Shown here in pieces: positions 27,501 to 36,859 of a stretch of 64,000 bases of DNA; the stretch's first letter is position 1, and every line of letters begins with the position of its first letter. The notes under the pieces are model-generated. The model did not search any database. It worked only from the letters and a program-made list of their open reading frames with translations, and was not told the DNA's origin. Source of the stretch: Phenylobacterium sp. (GTDB lineage: Bacteria > Pseudomonadota > Alphaproteobacteria > Caulobacterales > Caulobacteraceae); contig NZ_SSMX01000014.1 of assembly GCF_004799515.1 (NCBI RefSeq), positions 62,001-126,000 on the forward strand. The letters run 5' to 3'. The position numbers and the translations under genes were made by a program.

Positions 27501-28553
27501 ATGACCGCCACCGTGAAACTGCTGTCCCTGGCGACGGCCTCGCCGCCGCACAACCTCAGCCAGGACGAGATGATCGCGGCGGCCGGCCAGGTGTTCGACG
27601 GCCGCGCCGCCAACTTCGAGCGCATGGCGCCGGTCTACCGCCATGCCGGGGTCCACAACCGCCAGCTCGCCATGCCCGCCGAATGGTACCTCGAGCCGCG
27701 CGGCTGGCCGGAGCGCGCCCAGGCCTATGACGCCGCCGCCCTCGACCTCTTCTGCCGGGCGGCCGCGGCGGCCCTGGCCGAGGCCGGCCTGACCGGCGGC
27801 GAGGTCGACGCCATCGTCACCGTTTCCACCACCGGCATATCCACGCCCAGCCTGGAGGCCCGCGCCATGGGCCGGATGGGCTTTCGGCCGGACGCCATCC
27901 GCGTCCCGCTGTTCGGCCTGGGCTGCGCGGGCGGGGCGGGCGGCCTGGCGCTGGCCTGGCGGATCGCCAGGGCCCAGCCCGGCGCCAGGGTGCTGCTGGT
28001 CTGCGTCGAGCTCTGCTCCATGGCCTTCCACCTGGACGCCGTCGGCAAGGCCGACATCGTCTCCACGGCGATCTTCGGCGACGGGGCAGCGGCCTGCGTG
28101 CTGGGCGGCAAGGCGGCCGACGGCTTCGCGGCGATCACGGGCTGCGGCGAGCACACCTTCCCCGACACCCTCGACATCATGGGCTGGCGGGTCGATCCCG
28201 ACGGCCTGGGCGTGGTCCTGGCCCGCGACCTGCCGCCCTTCGTCCGCCGGGAGGTCAGGCCCGTGATGGAGGCCATGCTGGCCCGCCAGGGCTTCGGTCT
28301 CGAGGACGTCGGCCGCTTTATCTGCCATCCGGGCGGCATGCGGGTGATCGAAGCCCTGGAAGCGGCCCTCGACCTGGGGCAGGGCGCCCTCGACCACGAG
28401 CGCGAGGTGCTGGCCGACCACGGCAACATGTCCTCGCCCACCGTGCTCTTCATCCTCGACCGGGCGCGCAAGGCCGGCCTGCCCAGGCGCTCGGTGCTCA
28501 CCGCCATGGGTCCGGGCTTCACCGCCGCCGCGGTGACCCTGGAAGCGGCATGA
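27501..28553 (+). CDS. Type III polyketide synthase (chalcone/stilbene synthase family)
   Basis: A 350-residue homodimeric ketosynthase that extends an acyl-CoA with malonyl-CoA. The catalytic triad is visible as Cys142 (FGLGCAGGAGG), His276 (FICHPGG) and Asn309 (DHGNMSSPT), the usual Cys-His-Asn order. Bacterial homologues of this length make alkylpyrones or alkylresorcinols from long-chain starters. It overlaps an ICMT-family methyltransferase gene by ATGA, matching the Bacillus bpsA-bpsB and Streptomyces srsA-srsB pairs. The chain length and ring type of the product cannot be read here. Confidence 0.92.
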   Translation: MTATVKLLSLATASPPHNLSQDEMIAAAGQVFDGRAANFERMAPVYRHAGVHNRQLAMPAEWYLEPRGWPERAQAYDAAALDLFCRAAAAALAEAGLTGGEVDAIVTVSTTGISTPSLEARAMGRMGFRPDAIRVPLFGLGCAGGAGGLALAWRIARAQPGARVLLVCVELCSMAFHLDAVGKADIVSTAIFGDGAAACVLGGKAADGFAAITGCGEHTFPDTLDIMGWRVDPDGLGVVLARDLPPFVRREVRPVMEAMLARQGFGLEDVGRFICHPGGMRVIEALEAALDLGQGALDHEREVLADHGNMSSPTVLFILDRARKAGLPRRSVLTAMGPGFTAAAVTLEAA

Positions 28554-29056
28554 TCCTCTCGGTCGTCATCCTCGGCCTGGTCACCGCCCAGCGGTTGGGC
28601 GAGCTGGTGCTGGCGCGGCGCAACACCCGGCGCCTGTTGGCGATGGGCGGGGTCGAGCGCGGGGCGGAGCACTATCCGCTGATGGTGGGCCTTCACGCCG
28701 CCTGGCTGGCGGGCCTCTGGTGGTTGGCCTGGGACCGGCCGGCGAACCTCGCCTGGCTCACGGCCTATGTCGTGCTGGAGGCCCTGCGCGTCTGGGTCCT
28801 GGCCTCGATTGGCCGGCGCTGGACCACACGGATCATCGTTGTCCCCGGCGAGACCCTGGTGCGCAAGGGGCCCTACCGCTTCATCCCGCACCCGAACTAC
28901 GCCGTGGTGGTAGGCGAGATCGCCGTCCTGCCGCTGGTGTTCGGCCTGACGGCCTATGCGGTGGTGTTCTCCCTCTTAAACGCCTCGATGCTGTGGCTGC
29001 GCATCCGGGCGGAGAGCGCGGCTCTGGGCGAGACGGCCGCGCCGCTGGAGGCCTGA
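28550..29056 (+). CDS. ICMT-family membrane methyltransferase (BpsB/SrsB-like)
   Basis: A 168-residue integral membrane protein with four or five hydrophobic helices. The isoprenylcysteine carboxyl methyltransferase signature is in the second half: RWTTRIIVVPGE, KGPYRFIPHPNYAVVVGEIAVLPL and RIRAESAALGE. Its overlap with the type III PKS gene suggests it O-methylates the polyketide, giving a methoxylated membrane lipid. Protein substrates are unlikely in bacteria. Confidence 0.85.
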   Translation: MILSVVILGLVTAQRLGELVLARRNTRRLLAMGGVERGAEHYPLMVGLHAAWLAGLWWLAWDRPANLAWLTAYVVLEALRVWVLASIGRRWTTRIIVVPGETLVRKGPYRFIPHPNYAVVVGEIAVLPLVFGLTAYAVVFSLLNASMLWLRIRAESAALGETAAPLEA

Positions 29057-29115
29057 GCGCCTCGGCTCCTGGGCCGGCAACCTTCCAGCAAGGGGCCCGG
29101 GCGTAGGCTTTCGCC

Positions 29116-29577
29116 ATGACCCGACGCCCCCTGATACTGTTGGCTGCCCCGATACTTGCCGCGATGAGCCTCGCCGCCGGCGCCGCGCAGGCGGCGGAGA
29201 AGCCTAAGGACAAGGCGCCCGCCGGCCAGTACGTCGACCTGCAGCCGGTGGCCCTGCCGATCGTCGCCGACGGGCGGCTGGTCAACTACGTCTTCGTCTA
29301 TGTCCGGGTGAACCTGAAGGCGAGCGCCGACATCACCAAGGTCCGCGACAAGGAGCCGATGTTCCGCGACGCCCTGGTCCGCGACGGCCACAAGACGCCT
29401 TTCGTGCTGGCGAACGACTGGCAGAAGGTGGACGAGGCCAAGCTCCTGGCGGTCATGACCCGCGAGGCCAACGCCATCGCCCCCGGCGCGGTGGCCTCGG
29501 TGACGCTCACCTCGCAGACGCCTCAGAAGCACGTGATGCCGCCCCGTCCGGCTGCGCCAGACAAGCCCGAAGGGTAA
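29116..29577 (+). CDS. Exported hypothetical protein
   Basis: A 153-residue protein with a clear signal peptide (about residues 1-26, ending AAQAAE). The mature part contains LQPVALPIVADGRLVNYVFVYVRVNL and a conserved-looking DALVRDGHKTPFVLANDWQKVDEAKL, faintly reminiscent of FliL-type periplasmic domains, but no family is assigned. The C-terminus is Pro-rich. It is followed by 226 bases before hppA containing only a short GCCGGC/GCCGG hairpin (29579-29594) and no gene. Confidence 0.7.
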   Translation: MTRRPLILLAAPILAAMSLAAGAAQAAEKPKDKAPAGQYVDLQPVALPIVADGRLVNYVFVYVRVNLKASADITKVRDKEPMFRDALVRDGHKTPFVLANDWQKVDEAKLLAVMTREANAIAPGAVASVTLTSQTPQKHVMPPRPAAPDKPEG

Positions 29578-29803
29578 GGGGCCGGCTGCGCCGGACCATC
29601 CCTTGGAACGGCCTTAAGCATCTCAAGCCGCGCCGCAGGTTGCGCCCACCGGCCAACTTTGGCACTTTCGCGCCTCTTGTCGGGGTCGCGTCGGAGAGCG
29701 CGTCCCGCATTTGGGGAAACCAGGGGCTGGGAACGAGCCGGGGCCGTCTCATTTCGACGGCGATCGCTCCCCCTCCGCGCGATCGTAAAGGGGTGCGCAC
29801 GAT

Positions 29804-31930
29804 ATGAGTTCGATTCTGATGCTGGTGATCGCCGCCGGCCTGCTCGCGGTGCTTTACGGCGCCGTGCAGACCGCCTCGCTGCTCCGGGCCTCGCCCGGCA
29901 ATGCGAAGATGCAGGAGATCGCCGCCGCCATCCAAGAGGGTGCGCAGGCCTATCTGAACAAGCAGTACACCGCCATCGGCGTGGTCGGCGTGGTGATCCT
30001 GATCGCCGTCTTCTTCCTGATCGGCCCGCTGGCGGCCATCGGCTTCGCCACCGGCGCGATCCTGTCGGGCGCGGCCGGCTTCGTCGGCATGCTGATCTCG
30101 GTCCGCGCCAATGTGCGCACGGCCCAGGCGGCGTCCGAGGGCCTGGCCAAGGGCCTGTCGCTGGCCTTCCGCTCCGGCGCCATCACCGGCATGCTGGTGG
30201 CGGGCTTCGCCCTGATCGGCGTCGCCGGCTACTACGCCGTGCTGACCGGCCCGCTGGGTCACGAGAACACCAGCCGCGAGGTGGTGGACTCCATGGTGGC
30301 CCTGGGCTTCGGCGCCTCGCTGATCTCCATCTTCGCCCGTCTGGGCGGCGGCATCTTCACCAAGGGCGCCGACGTTGGCGGCGACATGGTGGGCAAGGTC
30401 GAGGCCGGCATCCCCGAGGATGACCCGCGTAACGCCGCCACCATCGCCGATAACGTCGGCGACAACGTCGGCGACTGCGCCGGCATGGCCGCCGACCTGT
30501 TCGAGACCTATGCGGTGACCACGGTCGCCACCATGGTGCTGGCGGCGATCTTCTTCCGCGGCACCGAGGCGGTGAGCAACATGATGCTGGTGCCACTGGC
30601 CATCTGCGGCGTCTGCATCGTCACCTCGATCATCGGCACGTTCTTCGTTCGCCTGGGCAAGTCCAACAATATCATGGGCGCGCTCTACCAGGGCCTGATC
30701 GTCACCGGCGTCCTGTCCATCGGCGCGATCTGGTGGGTGATGCACGCCCTGGTCACCGCCCCGCTGACGGTGGGGACCAAGACCTTCGACGCCGACAGCC
30801 TGTTCTGGTGCGGCATCGCCGGCCTGGTGGTGACGGCGCTGATCGTGGTGATCACCGAGTACTACACCGGCACGGGCTTCCGCCCGGTGAAGTCGGTGGC
30901 TAAGGCCTCGGTGAGCGGCCACGGCACCAACGTGATCCAGGGCCTGGCCATGTCGCTGGAGTCCACCGCCCTGCCGGCGCTGACCATCATTGTCGGCATC
31001 ATCGTCACCTACAACCTGGCGGGCCTGTTCGGCATCGCTATCGCCACCACCTCGATGCTGTCGCTGGCCGGCTTCATCGTGGCGCTGGACGCCTTCGGCC
31101 CGGTCACCGACAACGCCGGCGGCATCGCCGAGATGGCCGGCCTTCCCCCGGAAGTCCGCGTCACCACCGACGCCCTCGACGCGGTCGGCAACACCACCAA
31201 GGCGGTCACCAAGGGCTACGCCATCGGCTCGGCCGGCCTGGGCGCCCTGGTGCTGTTCGCGGCCTACACCGAGGACCTGAAGTTCTTCGCGGCCAACGCC
31301 GCCCCGGGGAGCTTCTTCGACCAGCTGGGACCGGTCGCCTTCGACCTTTCCAACCCCTACGTCGTGGTGGGCCTGCTGTTCGGGGGCCTCTTGCCGTTCC
31401 TGTTCGGCGGCCTCTCGATGACCGCGGTGGGCCGGGCGGCGGAAGCGGTGGTGGAGGAAGTCCGCCGTCAGTTCCGTGAGAACCCGGGGATCATGACCGG
31501 CGAGGTGAAGCCGGAGTACGGCCGCGCCGTGGCCATCCTGACCCAGGCGGCGATCAAGGAGATGATCGTCCCCTCGCTGCTGCCGGTGCTCTCGCCGATC
31601 GTGCTGTTCTTCGTGATCCGCGCCATCGCCGGCAAGGTGAACGGCTTCGCGTCCCTGGGCGCCATGCTGATGGGCGTGATCGTCACCGGCCTCTTCGTCG
31701 CCATCTCTATGACCTCGGGCGGCGGCGCCTGGGACAACGCCAAGAAGCTGATCGAAGAGGGCCACTACGGCGGCAAGGGTTCGGAAGCCCACAAGGCGGC
31801 CGTGACCGGCGACACCGTCGGCGACCCCTACAAGGACACCTCGGGTCCCGCCGTGAACCCGATGATCAAGATCACCAACATCGTGGCCCTGCTGCTCCTG
31901 GCGGTCCTGGCCCACGGGGTGATCCACTAG
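29804..31930 (+). CDS. hppA: Membrane-bound proton-translocating pyrophosphatase (K+-independent)
   Basis: A 708-residue inner-membrane pump with about 16 helices coupling pyrophosphate hydrolysis to proton export. The substrate site is [24 protein letters not shown] followed by [23 protein letters not shown]. The motif [18 protein letters not shown] has Lys where K+-dependent enzymes have Ala, marking the K+-independent class. AAAGGGG is ten bases before the ATG, and a strong terminator follows. Confidence 0.96.
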   Translation: MSSILMLVIAAGLLAVLYGAVQTASLLRASPGNAKMQEIAAAIQEGAQAYLNKQYTAIGVVGVVILIAVFFLIGPLAAIGFATGAILSGAAGFVGMLISVRANVRTAQAASEGLAKGLSLAFRSGAITGMLVAGFALIGVAGYYAVLTGPLGHENTSREVVDSMVALGFGASLISIFARLGGGIFTKGADVGGDMVGKVEAGIPEDDPRNAATIADNVGDNVGDCAGMAADLFETYAVTTVATMVLAAIFFRGTEAVSNMMLVPLAICGVCIVTSIIGTFFVRLGKSNNIMGALYQGLIVTGVLSIGAIWWVMHALVTAPLTVGTKTFDADSLFWCGIAGLVVTALIVVITEYYTGTGFRPVKSVAKASVSGHGTNVIQGLAMSLESTALPALTIIVGIIVTYNLAGLFGIAIATTSMLSLAGFIVALDAFGPVTDNAGGIAEMAGLPPEVRVTTDALDAVGNTTKAVTKGYAIGSAGLGALVLFAAYTEDLKFFAANAAPGSFFDQLGPVAFDLSNPYVVVGLLFGGLLPFLFGGLSMTAVGRAAEAVVEEVRRQFRENPGIMTGEVKPEYGRAVAILTQAAIKEMIVPSLLPVLSPIVLFFVIRAIAGKVNGFASLGAMLMGVIVTGLFVAISMTSGGGAWDNAKKLIEEGHYGGKGSEAHKAAVTGDTVGDPYKDTSGPAVNPMIKITNIVALLLLAVLAHGVIH

Positions 31931-31957
31931 GCTTCAGCCACGGCTGACACGAAGACA

Positions 31958-31989
31958 CCCCGGAGAGCGATCTCCGGGGCGTTTTTCTT
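31958..31989 (+). terminator. Intrinsic terminator of hppA
   Basis: CCCCGGAGA (31958-31966) pairs perfectly with TCTCCGGGG (31971-31979) across a GCGA loop, followed by GTTTTTCTTT. It lies 28 bases after the hppA stop. Confidence 0.93.
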
Positions 31990-31998
31990 TGGATCGGG

Positions 31999-32018
31999 AT
32001 CCCCGTTTTCGCGGGGAT
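31999..32018. repeat. Short GC hairpin, possible REP-like unit
   Basis: ATCCCCG pairs with CGGGGAT across TTTTCG, and a second hairpin GAGCGC/GCGCTC follows at 32019-32033. It resembles the CCCGG-TTTCG-CCGGG unit at 24252. It lies at the 3' end of bamE, between convergent genes. Confidence 0.45.
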
Positions 32019-32031
32019 GAGCGCTGCGCGC

Positions 32032-32538
32032 TCAGTTCCGGCCTTGGCCCGGGCGGTTGCCGGGGGCGTCCTGGTCCTGGTTGGGCAGGAAGCCGCCGCG
32101 GCCAATGTTGCCGAGGATCTGCTCCAGCACGCTCAGCTCGCGGCCGCGGGTCGGGGTCTCGCGGTCGTTGAAGGCCACCACCTTGCCGTCCTTCAGGGTG
32201 AGCGTGTTGACGCTCTCCACCAGTTCCGAGTCCTTGTTGAAGGTGATCGCCGTCACGTTGCGCGCGATCACCTCAGGCCGCTTGAAGGCCACCCGGGACT
32301 TCAGCTGGTTCATGTAGAACCAGGTGTTGCTGTCGAAGGTGCCCACCGCCGAGGGCGAACCGAGCCGGCCGCGCACGGTCGACATGGTGTCGGTGCCGAT
32401 CTTCACCTCTTTCGGATCGGACTCGATCGCCTGGAATCCGGAATAGCTGGTCACCGGCGCGCAGGCCGTCAGGCTGGCCGCGGCGGCTGGGATCAGCAGG
32501 CCGGCGGCTAGGGCGGCGTAGGCGGCTCGGGAGGTCAT
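32032..32538 (-). CDS. bamE: Outer membrane assembly lipoprotein BamE
   Basis: A 168-residue SmpA/OmlA-family lipoprotein of the BAM complex. The signal peptide ends in a lipobox around Cys26 (SLTACAP). The BamE core has IGTDTMSTVRGRLGSPSAVG and TWFYMNQL, with VNTLTLKDGKVVAF completing the sheet. The Gly/Gln/Asn-rich C-terminal tail (about 140-168) exceeds the usual E. coli length. Divergent from the CBP3-like gene. Confidence 0.92.
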   Translation of the reverse strand: MTSRAAYAALAAGLLIPAAAASLTACAPVTSYSGFQAIESDPKEVKIGTDTMSTVRGRLGSPSAVGTFDSNTWFYMNQLKSRVAFKRPEVIARNVTAITFNKDSELVESVNTLTLKDGKVVAFNDRETPTRGRELSVLEQILGNIGRGGFLPNQDQDAPGNRPGQGRN

Positions 32539-32644
32539 TGGCGACGTTGGAACCTGATCTGATGCGTGAGGCCTTTGACCTATCGTCGCTCGCCCCTTAG
32601 TTCAATGCGGCTTTATGGGCCGGATCGGGCGAAATCGAGGCGTC

Positions 32645-33205
32645 ATGTTGCTGGACCGACTGTTCCGACCCCGCCCTACGCTGCTGGCCGGCCGGGCGCT
32701 CTACGCCCGGGCGGTGGAGCAGTCGCGTGAACCCGCGCTCTATTCCGATCTCGGCGCGCCCGACACGGTGGAGGGGCGATTCGAGATCTACAGCCTGCAC
32801 GTGGTGCTGCTGATCGAACGTTTGCAGGGCCCGGCCGCGGAGGGCGGCGAGCGGGCGGTCGAGGTCTCCCAGGCCCTGTTCGACACCTTCGTGAAGGACC
32901 TGGACCACGCGCTCCGCGAGCTCGGCGTCGGCGATCTCGCCGTGGGCCGCAAGATGCGCAAGCTGGGCGAGGCGATCTTTGGCCGCGGCAAGTCCTATGA
33001 CGCCGCGATCCAGGCCCTGCCGGACCCGGCTCCGCTCGAAGCCTTGCTGGCCCGCACGGTCTACGCCGAAGCCGACCCGACCCCCGCGCCCCGGCTGGCG
33101 GCCTACGTCCTGGACCAACGCGCCGCCCTGGCCGGCCAGTCCCTGGAGCGGCTGGAAGCCGGCGAGGTCGACTGGGCCGCGCCCAAGGTCGACGGGACGC
33201 CATGA
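32645..33205 (+). CDS. Ubiquinol-cytochrome c chaperone (CBP3 family)
   Basis: A 186-residue protein of the Cbp3/UQCC1 family, which in mitochondria assists cytochrome b biogenesis. Diagnostic segments are RFEIYSLHVVLLIERL, VSQALFDTFVKDLDHALRELGVGDLAVGRKMRKLGEAIFGR and SYDAAI. The ATG at 32645 (MLLDRLFRP) matches the family better than the in-frame ATG ten codons upstream. The stop overlaps the next start, as is common for this pair in alphaproteobacteria. Confidence 0.9.
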   Translation: MLLDRLFRPRPTLLAGRALYARAVEQSREPALYSDLGAPDTVEGRFEIYSLHVVLLIERLQGPAAEGGERAVEVSQALFDTFVKDLDHALRELGVGDLAVGRKMRKLGEAIFGRGKSYDAAIQALPDPAPLEALLARTVYAEADPTPAPRLAAYVLDQRAALAGQSLERLEAGEVDWAAPKVDGTP

Positions 33206-33720
33206 CGGAGGCCTGGACCACGCCGGTGCGGCTCTCCGAGATGCGGGATACGCGCCGCCTGCGCCTGGAGCCCGACGCCGTCGAACGCGCCAAGGTCGCC
33301 AAGACGCTCGGCCTGGAAAGCCTGCCGGCGCTCACCGCCGACCTCACCTTGAAGCCCTGGATGGACGGGGTGGAGATCACCGGCCGGTTCGAGGCTGTGG
33401 TGGAACAGCTCTGCGCCGTGTCGGCGGAGCCCTTCGAGCATCCGCTGGCCGGCGACATCGACGTCCGCGTCGTCCCGGCCGGCAGTCCCCAGGCGGACGA
33501 GGCCCCCAGCGGCGAGCTTGAGCTGGACCTCGACGCGCCCGATCCGCCGGACATCTCGGAGACCGACGCCATCGACCTTTCGGCCTATGTGGTCGAGCAT
33601 CTGGCGCTGGAGATCAACCCCTTCGCCCGGAAGCCGGGGGTGGAATTCGCCTATGAGCCGCCGCCGGAACCGGACTCGCCCTTCGCCGTGCTCAAGAAGT
33701 TGAAGGACGACGGGCCGTAG
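33202..33720 (+). CDS. YceD family protein (DUF177)
   Basis: A 172-residue DUF177 protein linked to 23S rRNA/ribosome assembly. The core Cys block is QLCAVSAEPFEHPLAGDIDVRVVP, and the C-terminal segment contains DLSAYVVEHLALEINPFARKPG. In many bacteria DUF177 precedes rpmF and plsX; here rpmF is absent and plsX follows after 89 bases. ATGA overlap with the CBP3-like gene. Confidence 0.88.
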   Translation: MTEAWTTPVRLSEMRDTRRLRLEPDAVERAKVAKTLGLESLPALTADLTLKPWMDGVEITGRFEAVVEQLCAVSAEPFEHPLAGDIDVRVVPAGSPQADEAPSGELELDLDAPDPPDISETDAIDLSAYVVEHLALEINPFARKPGVEFAYEPPPEPDSPFAVLKKLKDDGP

Positions 33721-33809
33721 GGCCTTAAGGCCTTGTTTGCATTGCCGAGCCTGAGGGCTATCGTCGCCGCCGAATCCGGCGGGACCCGTCGAAGGACCAA
33801 AGCGCCGTC

Positions 33810-34883
33810 TTGACCCAACCGCTGGTGATTTCGATCGACGCCATGGGCGGAGACCACGGGCCGCCCGTGATCCTCCCGGCCGTGATCCGCGCCGCGGCGG
33901 CCCTGCCGCAGGACGTGCGCTTCCTGCTGCATGGCGACGAGGCGGCGATCGCCCAGGGCCTGGCCCGTCACAACGAGGCCCGCCAGCGGGTGGAGATCCG
34001 TCACGCCGAGCGGGTCATCGCCATGGACGAGAAACCCGCCCAGGCCCTGCGCCGCGGCAAGGGCACCTCGATGTGGAACGCCGTGGAGGCCCTGCGCGAA
34101 GGCCAGGCCCAGGCGGCGGTCTCGGCCGGCAACACCGGCGCCCTGATGGCCATCTCCAAGTTGATCCTGCGGATGAGCGGCGACCTGGAGCGCCCGGCGC
34201 TGGTCACCTCGATCCCGACGCCGCGCGGGGTGACCACCTTCCTCGACGTGGGCGCTAACATCGACTGCGACGCCGCCCGGTTGGTGGAGTTCGCGATCAT
34301 GGGCGAGGCCTTCCACCGCGCCGCCCACGGCACCTTGAAGCCCACCGTCGGCCTGCTGAACGTCGGCGCCGAGGAGATGAAGGGCCACGAAGAGGTGCGC
34401 GAGGCGCACAGCATTCTGCGCGAAGGCAAGATCGACCTCGACTACCGCGGCTTCGTGGAAGGCGACGACATCACCCGCGGCGGCGTCGACGTCGTCGTCA
34501 CCGACGGCTTCACCGGCAATGTGGCGCTGAAGGCCATGGAGGGCGCGGCGCGGTTCATCACCAGCGAGCTGCGCACCTCGCTCACCTCCAACCTGCTGGC
34601 CTCAATGGGGGCGATCCTGGCCCGGCCGGCCCTGCAAAAGTTCCGGGAACGGATGAGCCCGACGCCGGCCGCGCCGCTGCTTGGCCTGAACGGCATCGTG
34701 CTCAAGGCCCATGGCGGCGCCAGCGCCCGGGATTTCGACCTGGCGATCCGCCTGGCGGTCGATCTGGCGCGCAGTGGCTTCTCCGCGGAGATCGAACGGA
34801 ATATGAGACGGCTCCCCGATGCGCTGGCCGAGGCCGCGCCGGCGCCCGCCGACGCGGGCGCGTCTCAAGGAGCCGAAGGTTGA
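33810..34883 (+). CDS. plsX: Phosphate acyltransferase PlsX
   Basis: A 357-residue enzyme forming acyl-phosphate from acyl-ACP for phospholipid synthesis. It opens SIDAMGGDHGPPVILPAVI and contains RRGKGTSMWNAVEAL, SAGNTGALMAISK, GANIDCDAARLVEFAIMGE and VVVTDGFTGNVALKAMEG. The start is TTG at 33810. The stop overlaps fabH by TTGA. Confidence 0.96.
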   Translation: MTQPLVISIDAMGGDHGPPVILPAVIRAAAALPQDVRFLLHGDEAAIAQGLARHNEARQRVEIRHAERVIAMDEKPAQALRRGKGTSMWNAVEALREGQAQAAVSAGNTGALMAISKLILRMSGDLERPALVTSIPTPRGVTTFLDVGANIDCDAARLVEFAIMGEAFHRAAHGTLKPTVGLLNVGAEEMKGHEEVREAHSILREGKIDLDYRGFVEGDDITRGGVDVVVTDGFTGNVALKAMEGAARFITSELRTSLTSNLLASMGAILARPALQKFRERMSPTPAAPLLGLNGIVLKAHGGASARDFDLAIRLAVDLARSGFSAEIERNMRRLPDALAEAAPAPADAGASQGAEG

Positions 34884-35860
34884 CGAGCGTGTTGCGTAGC
34901 GTGGTGACCGGCGTGGGCGGCTACCTGCCCGAGAAGGTGGTCACCAACGACGACCTCGCCAAATTTGTGGACACTTCCGACGAATGGATCGTCGAGCGCA
35001 CCGGCATCCGCCAGCGCCACCAGGTGCGCGACGACGAGCCGGTCTCCGACCTGGCCGTGGCCGCGGCGCGCAAGGCGCTGGAGATGGCCGGCCGCACGCC
35101 GGACGAGGTCGACCTGATCATCGTGGCTACCACCACGCCGGACCTGACCTTCCCCGCGGTCGCCACCATCGTGCAGCGCAAGCTGGGCTGCCCGGTGGGC
35201 GTGGCCTTCGACGTCCAGGCGGTCTGCTCGGGTTTCGTCTACGCCCTGTCGGTGGCCGACGGCTTCGTGGCCCGCAACCGCTCCAAATGCGCCCTGGTGA
35301 TCGGGGCGGAGACCATGACCCGGCTGATGGACTGGGCCGACCGCGGCACCTGCGTCCTGTTCGGCGACGGCGCGGGCGCAGTGGTGCTGGAGCCGCAGGC
35401 CGGGCAGGGGACCACCGCCGACCGCGGCCTCTTGGGCTTCGCCCTGCGCGCCGACGGGACGAAGCAGGAGCTGCTCTACGTCGACGGCGGCCCGTCCACC
35501 AACGGCCAGGTCGGCAAGCTGCGGATGCAGGGCAATCAGGTGTTTCGCCACGCGGTGGTGAACATCTCCGAGGCGATCACGTCCGCGGCTGAAGACGCCG
35601 GCGTCGAGGTGGCCAGCGTCGACTGGTTCGTACCGCACCAGGCCAACCTGCGCATCCTGCAGGGCGTCGCCAAGCGGGTCGGAATCGACGAGGCCAAGGT
35701 GATCACCACCCTGGACCAGCACGCCAACACCTCCGCCGCCTCCATCCCGCTCGCCCTCGACCAGGGCGTGCGCGACGGCCGAATCAAGCCGGGCCAGCTG
35801 CTCTTGCTGGAGGCCATGGGCGGAGGCCTCACTTGGGGTGCCTGCGTCATCCGACTCTAG
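34880..35860 (+). CDS. fabH: 3-oxoacyl-ACP synthase III (KASIII)
   Basis: A 326-residue ketosynthase starting fatty-acid synthesis from acetyl-CoA and malonyl-ACP. The active-site Cys is in DVQAVCSGFVYAL, the His in FVPHQANLRIL and the Asn in DQHANTSAASIP. TSDEWIVERTGIRQRH is typical. The TTG start overlaps the plsX TGA (TTGA), with GGAGCCGAAGG upstream. Confidence 0.96.
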   Translation: MTSVLRSVVTGVGGYLPEKVVTNDDLAKFVDTSDEWIVERTGIRQRHQVRDDEPVSDLAVAAARKALEMAGRTPDEVDLIIVATTTPDLTFPAVATIVQRKLGCPVGVAFDVQAVCSGFVYALSVADGFVARNRSKCALVIGAETMTRLMDWADRGTCVLFGDGAGAVVLEPQAGQGTTADRGLLGFALRADGTKQELLYVDGGPSTNGQVGKLRMQGNQVFRHAVVNISEAITSAAEDAGVEVASVDWFVPHQANLRILQGVAKRVGIDEAKVITTLDQHANTSAASIPLALDQGVRDGRIKPGQLLLLEAMGGGLTWGACVIRL

Positions 35861-35955
35861 CGCTTAAGGAAAGTCGGCAATCCGACGCTTGAAGTCTTTG
35901 ACGGGATAGGACAATCAAGGCACGGTGACGCTACCGTCTAGGGGAGCAGGCGAGG

Positions 35956-36258
35956 ATGAAGGGCGCGACGGTTACACGAGCCGATCTGTGCGAGGCGGTT
36001 CACGAGGAAGTCGGCCTGACTCGCCAGGATTGCGGCGAACTGGTGGAGCGCGTCCTCGAACTGATGGCCGTGGCCCTGGAGAAGGGCGAGCAGGTCAAAC
36101 TCTCCGGCTTCGGCGTCTTCCAGGTCCGCGCCAAGCGCGCCCGCATGGGTCGCAACCCCAAGACGGGCGAGCCCGCCGCCATCGAGCCGCGCCGGGTGAT
36201 CGGCTTCCGCGCCTCCCAGGTGATGAAGGCCCGCGTCGACCGGGCGCTCGCGCGTTGA
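35956..36258 (+). CDS. ihfA: Integration host factor subunit alpha
   Basis: A 100-residue HU/IHF-fold DNA-bending protein. TRADLCEAVHEEVGLTRQDCGELVERVLELM forms the helical body, and GEQVKLSGFGVFQVRAKRARMGRNPKTGEP the arm with the intercalating Pro. Position after fabH and before a merR gene is the usual alphaproteobacterial ihfA location. GGGAGCAGGCGAGG precedes the ATG. Confidence 0.94.
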   Translation: MKGATVTRADLCEAVHEEVGLTRQDCGELVERVLELMAVALEKGEQVKLSGFGVFQVRAKRARMGRNPKTGEPAAIEPRRVIGFRASQVMKARVDRALAR

Positions 36259-36272
36259 AGGCGCACTGACAG

Positions 36273-36674
36273 GTGGCCAAGGGGCCGGAAGCCTTTCGGA
36301 CCATATCCGAAGCGGCGGACGAGCTTCACGTGCCGCAACACGTCCTGCGGTTCTGGGAAACCAAGTTCGCCTTCATCCGGCCGATGAAGCGGGCGGGCGG
36401 CCGGCGGTTCTACCGTCCCTCGGACATCGCTGTGCTGCGCGGCGTGCGCCATCTGCTGCACGACGAGGGCTACACCATCAAGGGCGTCCAGCGCCTGCAC
36501 CGCGAGGAAGGCCTGCGCCGCCTGGTGGGCGCGGGCGGCGGTGAAGGCGGCGAGGGTGCGAAGCCGCCGGCTCCCGGCCAGGCTTCCGCGCCCGTCGGCG
36601 ACCGGCCCAGCCTGTTGCGCGCCCTCGAAGACCTCGAAGCCGCCAAACGCGACCTGGACCGGCTGCTCGGCTAG
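36273..36674 (+). CDS. MerR family transcriptional regulator
   Basis: A 133-residue one-domain MerR protein. [25 protein letters not shown] is the winged helix, then [40 protein letters not shown] Gly/Ala-rich linker precedes a short C-terminal coiled coil ([20 protein letters not shown]). There is no Cys metal site. The start is GTG, 14 bases after ihfA. The target is unknown although the ihfA linkage is conserved. Confidence 0.9.
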   Translation: MAKGPEAFRTISEAADELHVPQHVLRFWETKFAFIRPMKRAGGRRFYRPSDIAVLRGVRHLLHDEGYTIKGVQRLHREEGLRRLVGAGGGEGGEGAKPPAPGQASAPVGDRPSLLRALEDLEAAKRDLDRLLG

Positions 36675-36734
36675 CCCATCCGAGCCCGCCCGCCGCCGAA
36701 ACGGCCTACGACATCGCTTCAATGAGGATTGCGA

Positions 36735-36811
<77 letters not shown>

Positions 36812-36831
36812 ACGCCTCGCGGCGAGCGGGT

Positions 36832-36859
36832 CTTCTAGCGGCTTATGGCATGACGGCAA
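36832..36859 (-). promoter_or_regulatory. Predicted promoter of tRNA-Pro
   Basis: On the minus strand, TTGCCG (36859-36854) and TAGAAG (36837-36832) are separated by 16 bases, about 20 bases before the tRNA. Read the Caulobacter way it is TTGCCGT, 13 bases, GCTAGAAG, close to that genus's vegetative consensus. It overlaps the start of the divergent gene at 36850. Confidence 0.5.

Noticed and set aside
29507..31927. 806-codon minus-strand open frame
   Set aside because: Antisense to hppA; His/Asp-rich shadow with no recognisable domain.
33721..33809. rpmF (L32) expected between yceD and plsX
   Set aside because: Only 89 bases with no L32-like frame (no PKxKxSxxRR-type start); rpmF must be elsewhere.
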